From contig CAZPMT010000140.1 in the NCBI GenBank assembly GCA_964587655.1, positions 1 to 14,742 of the forward strand: a stretch of DNA of 14,742 nt, read 5' to 3'. A model generated the notes under the pieces. It saw only the letters and a list, made by a program, of their open reading frames with translations, made no database searches and was not told the origin of the DNA. Shown here piece after piece: positions 14,701 through 14,742 of this stretch (position 1 is its first letter; each line of letters opens with the position of its first letter). Source of the DNA: CAZPMT01 sp964587655. Lineage in GTDB: Bacteria > Hydrogenedentota > Hydrogenedentia > Hydrogenedentales > SLHB01. The position numbers and the translations under genes were made by a program.

Positions 14701-14742
14701 GATCACGGAATCGATGGCGAGGTCGAGTTCAAGGACTATGAA
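11710..14742 (+). CDS. TIR - seven WD40 repeats - ROC-like GTPase - winged-helix/COR-like - zinc ribbon - DUF4365-like protein, 3'-truncated by window edge
   Basis: One uninterrupted frame of 1011 codons running off the right edge. Start ATG 11710 follows GGTGAG at ~6 bases. Residues 6-~135: TIR domain (YDVFLSYSSKD, BB-loop region DEWEIKPGD, WVTLE with putative catalytic E79). 157-450: seven WD40 repeats starting at 157, 199, 241, 283, 325, 367 and 409, six of exactly 42 residues (GH...SGS.D.T.RVWDL), the seventh degenerate; one closed propeller. 458-~620: Ras-like GTPase with G1 GETGVGKT (465-472), G3 WDFAGQADYR (D523-G526, ROC style), degenerate G4 GRCD (581-584 instead of NKxD), G5 TSA (610-612). 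~640-830: winged-helix/COR-like region with LLAGPGIIWQLEFGEFVLL. Zinc ribbon C904-x2-C907-x22-C930-x2-C933. 965-1011: start of a DUF4365-like domain, with DHGIDGEVEF (D998, D1002, E1006) as possible PD-(D/E)XK metal ligands. TIR proteins of bacteria usually destroy NAD+; a GTP-switched, propeller-sensing defence or signalling protein is inferred. Confidence 0.9.
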   Translation, partial: MGEHFQYDVFLSYSSKDKQVVRELAQRLKADGLRVWFDEWEIKPGDTISLKIEQGLEQSRTLVLCMSANAFAADWVTLERHTALFRDPTSQDRRFIPLRLDDAPIGVSLKQFACVDWRDRSEDQYLRMLAACRARYDREPQVSGARVEERGALLSLGHIDPVYAAAVAGVGNLVVSGSLDMTIHVCSLSPGEWIGTLKGHTRRVLAVAVSRDGRVAISGSSDTTLRVWDLPQMVHRATLEGHSDTVSCVAMARDGGMAVSGSDDRTVRVWDLSRCVCLGTLEGHTGRVSCVAVTEDGRLALSGSHDNTVRVWDLSLGRCVAILDGHRAGVHSVAVTGGGAHALAGSGDNTVRVWDLSSGRCLATLEGHTDVVSAVAVSRDGQTGFSGSWDMTIRMWDVLNGECLGILKRHTGRVLTVAVTEGGQVVSASASGVVRVWGDIDTLCMETRRGQSSARYTNAKVLLVGETGVGKTALSIRLTEDRFEPATSSTDAVEARRPTWATQLRLCRGRGDANVEHEIWLWDFAGQADYRLIHQLYMDETALAVLIFNPQSEDPFDGLGQWDRDIQRAARRPFKKLLVAGRCDRGGLMVSKDSIERFYAERGFAEYIETSARQGTGCDTLRDAIIRHIPWEQIPWTASPRVFKLLKEEIIKFKDEGVVLLRMAELKQRLELQLPDESFSIDQMRAVVGLLAGPGIIWQLEFGEFVLLQPERINSYAGAVIRSVRAHTEEIGCIAEEDVLAGKLDYQDVKRLPRDEEEIVLRAMHQTLVDHGLCLREHTEHGTLLIFPSYFKRERPRIDAHPVVLVTYRFSGALDEIYATLIVRLHHTSAFERDRLWRFAADYKTPAGKRLGLKMSKKGEGAGELEVYFDPGVSDDVQVTFIRYIHEHLKVRAQDVVRLRHYVCQHCGASIDNRNAIEARLAEGLRDIVCVACERRVMLWDLIEEKFASEEFQGRVRELEERAKASIDNESRELILVGHMYAIAGEAGQIYRQYTNSDHGIDGEVEFKDYE
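12178..13059 (+). repeat. Seven tandem 126-bp WD40-coding units
   Basis: Unit starts are 12178, 12304, 12430, 12556, 12682, 12808 and 12934, a strict 126-bp period with no indels until the last unit. Units 4 and 5 agree at about 27 of 42 residues, and near-identical DNA such as GTTCGTGTGTGGGATCT recurs, pointing to amplification of one ancestral unit. Confidence 0.9.

Overview
The window looks like a chromosomal contig of a GC-rich, free-living bacterium that degrades polysaccharides. A GH9 enzyme with VCBS/FG-GAP-like repeats, a Tat-exported Gfo/Idh/MocA oxidoreductase and a secreted ThuA-domain protein lie side by side. That trio is common in Planctomycetota, Verrucomicrobiota, Lentisphaerota and Hydrogenedentota, so I infer that neighbourhood without proof of a phylum. 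No rRNA, tRNA, CRISPR array, transposase or integrase is visible.

Layout. (1) 2-4830, plus strand: a GH9-family glycosidase cut off by the left edge, then the Gfo/Idh/MocA oxidoreductase (TTG start at 2685 behind a strong ribosome binding site), then the ThuA-like protein (ATG 4030). (2) 4898-5603, minus strand: a HEPN/MNT toxin-antitoxin-type pair, bracketed by two copies of an imperfect ~46-bp direct repeat; one copy forms the 3' end of lgt. (3) 5715-10332, minus strand: a compact housekeeping operon ileS > dksA-like > lspA > lgt, read from a good sigma70-type promoter at 10403-10431. (4) 10432-10568: divergent intergenic region with a five-unit GGGNNNN heptamer repeat and a plus-strand promoter. 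(5) 10569-11119, plus strand: a BrnT-like toxin and CopG-type antitoxin overlapping by ATGA. (6) 11177-11443, minus strand: an AbrB/MazE-type antitoxin without a partner toxin, with an inverted-repeat operator over its promoter. (7) 11710-14742, plus strand: a very large reading frame, open without a stop through the right edge (1011 codons seen).

The last gene is the most interesting object. Read by hand it encodes, in order, a TIR domain, a seven-bladed WD40 propeller with exact 42-residue periodicity, a ROC-like Ras GTPase with a degenerate G4 motif, a winged-helix/COR-like region, a four-cysteine zinc ribbon, and the beginning of what looks like a DUF4365 (possible PD-(D/E)XK-like) domain. 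It has the layout of a sensor-switch-effector protein with possible effectors at both ends, and it sits beside several toxin-antitoxin modules. I infer a defence or regulated cell-death role; that is not demonstrated.

How the parts work together. The left block is probably for extracellular cellulose/glycan breakdown and sugar oxidation. The central operon couples tRNA-Ile charging and a DksA-like transcription factor to lipoprotein maturation (Lgt, then LspA). The right block is accessory and defence-like.
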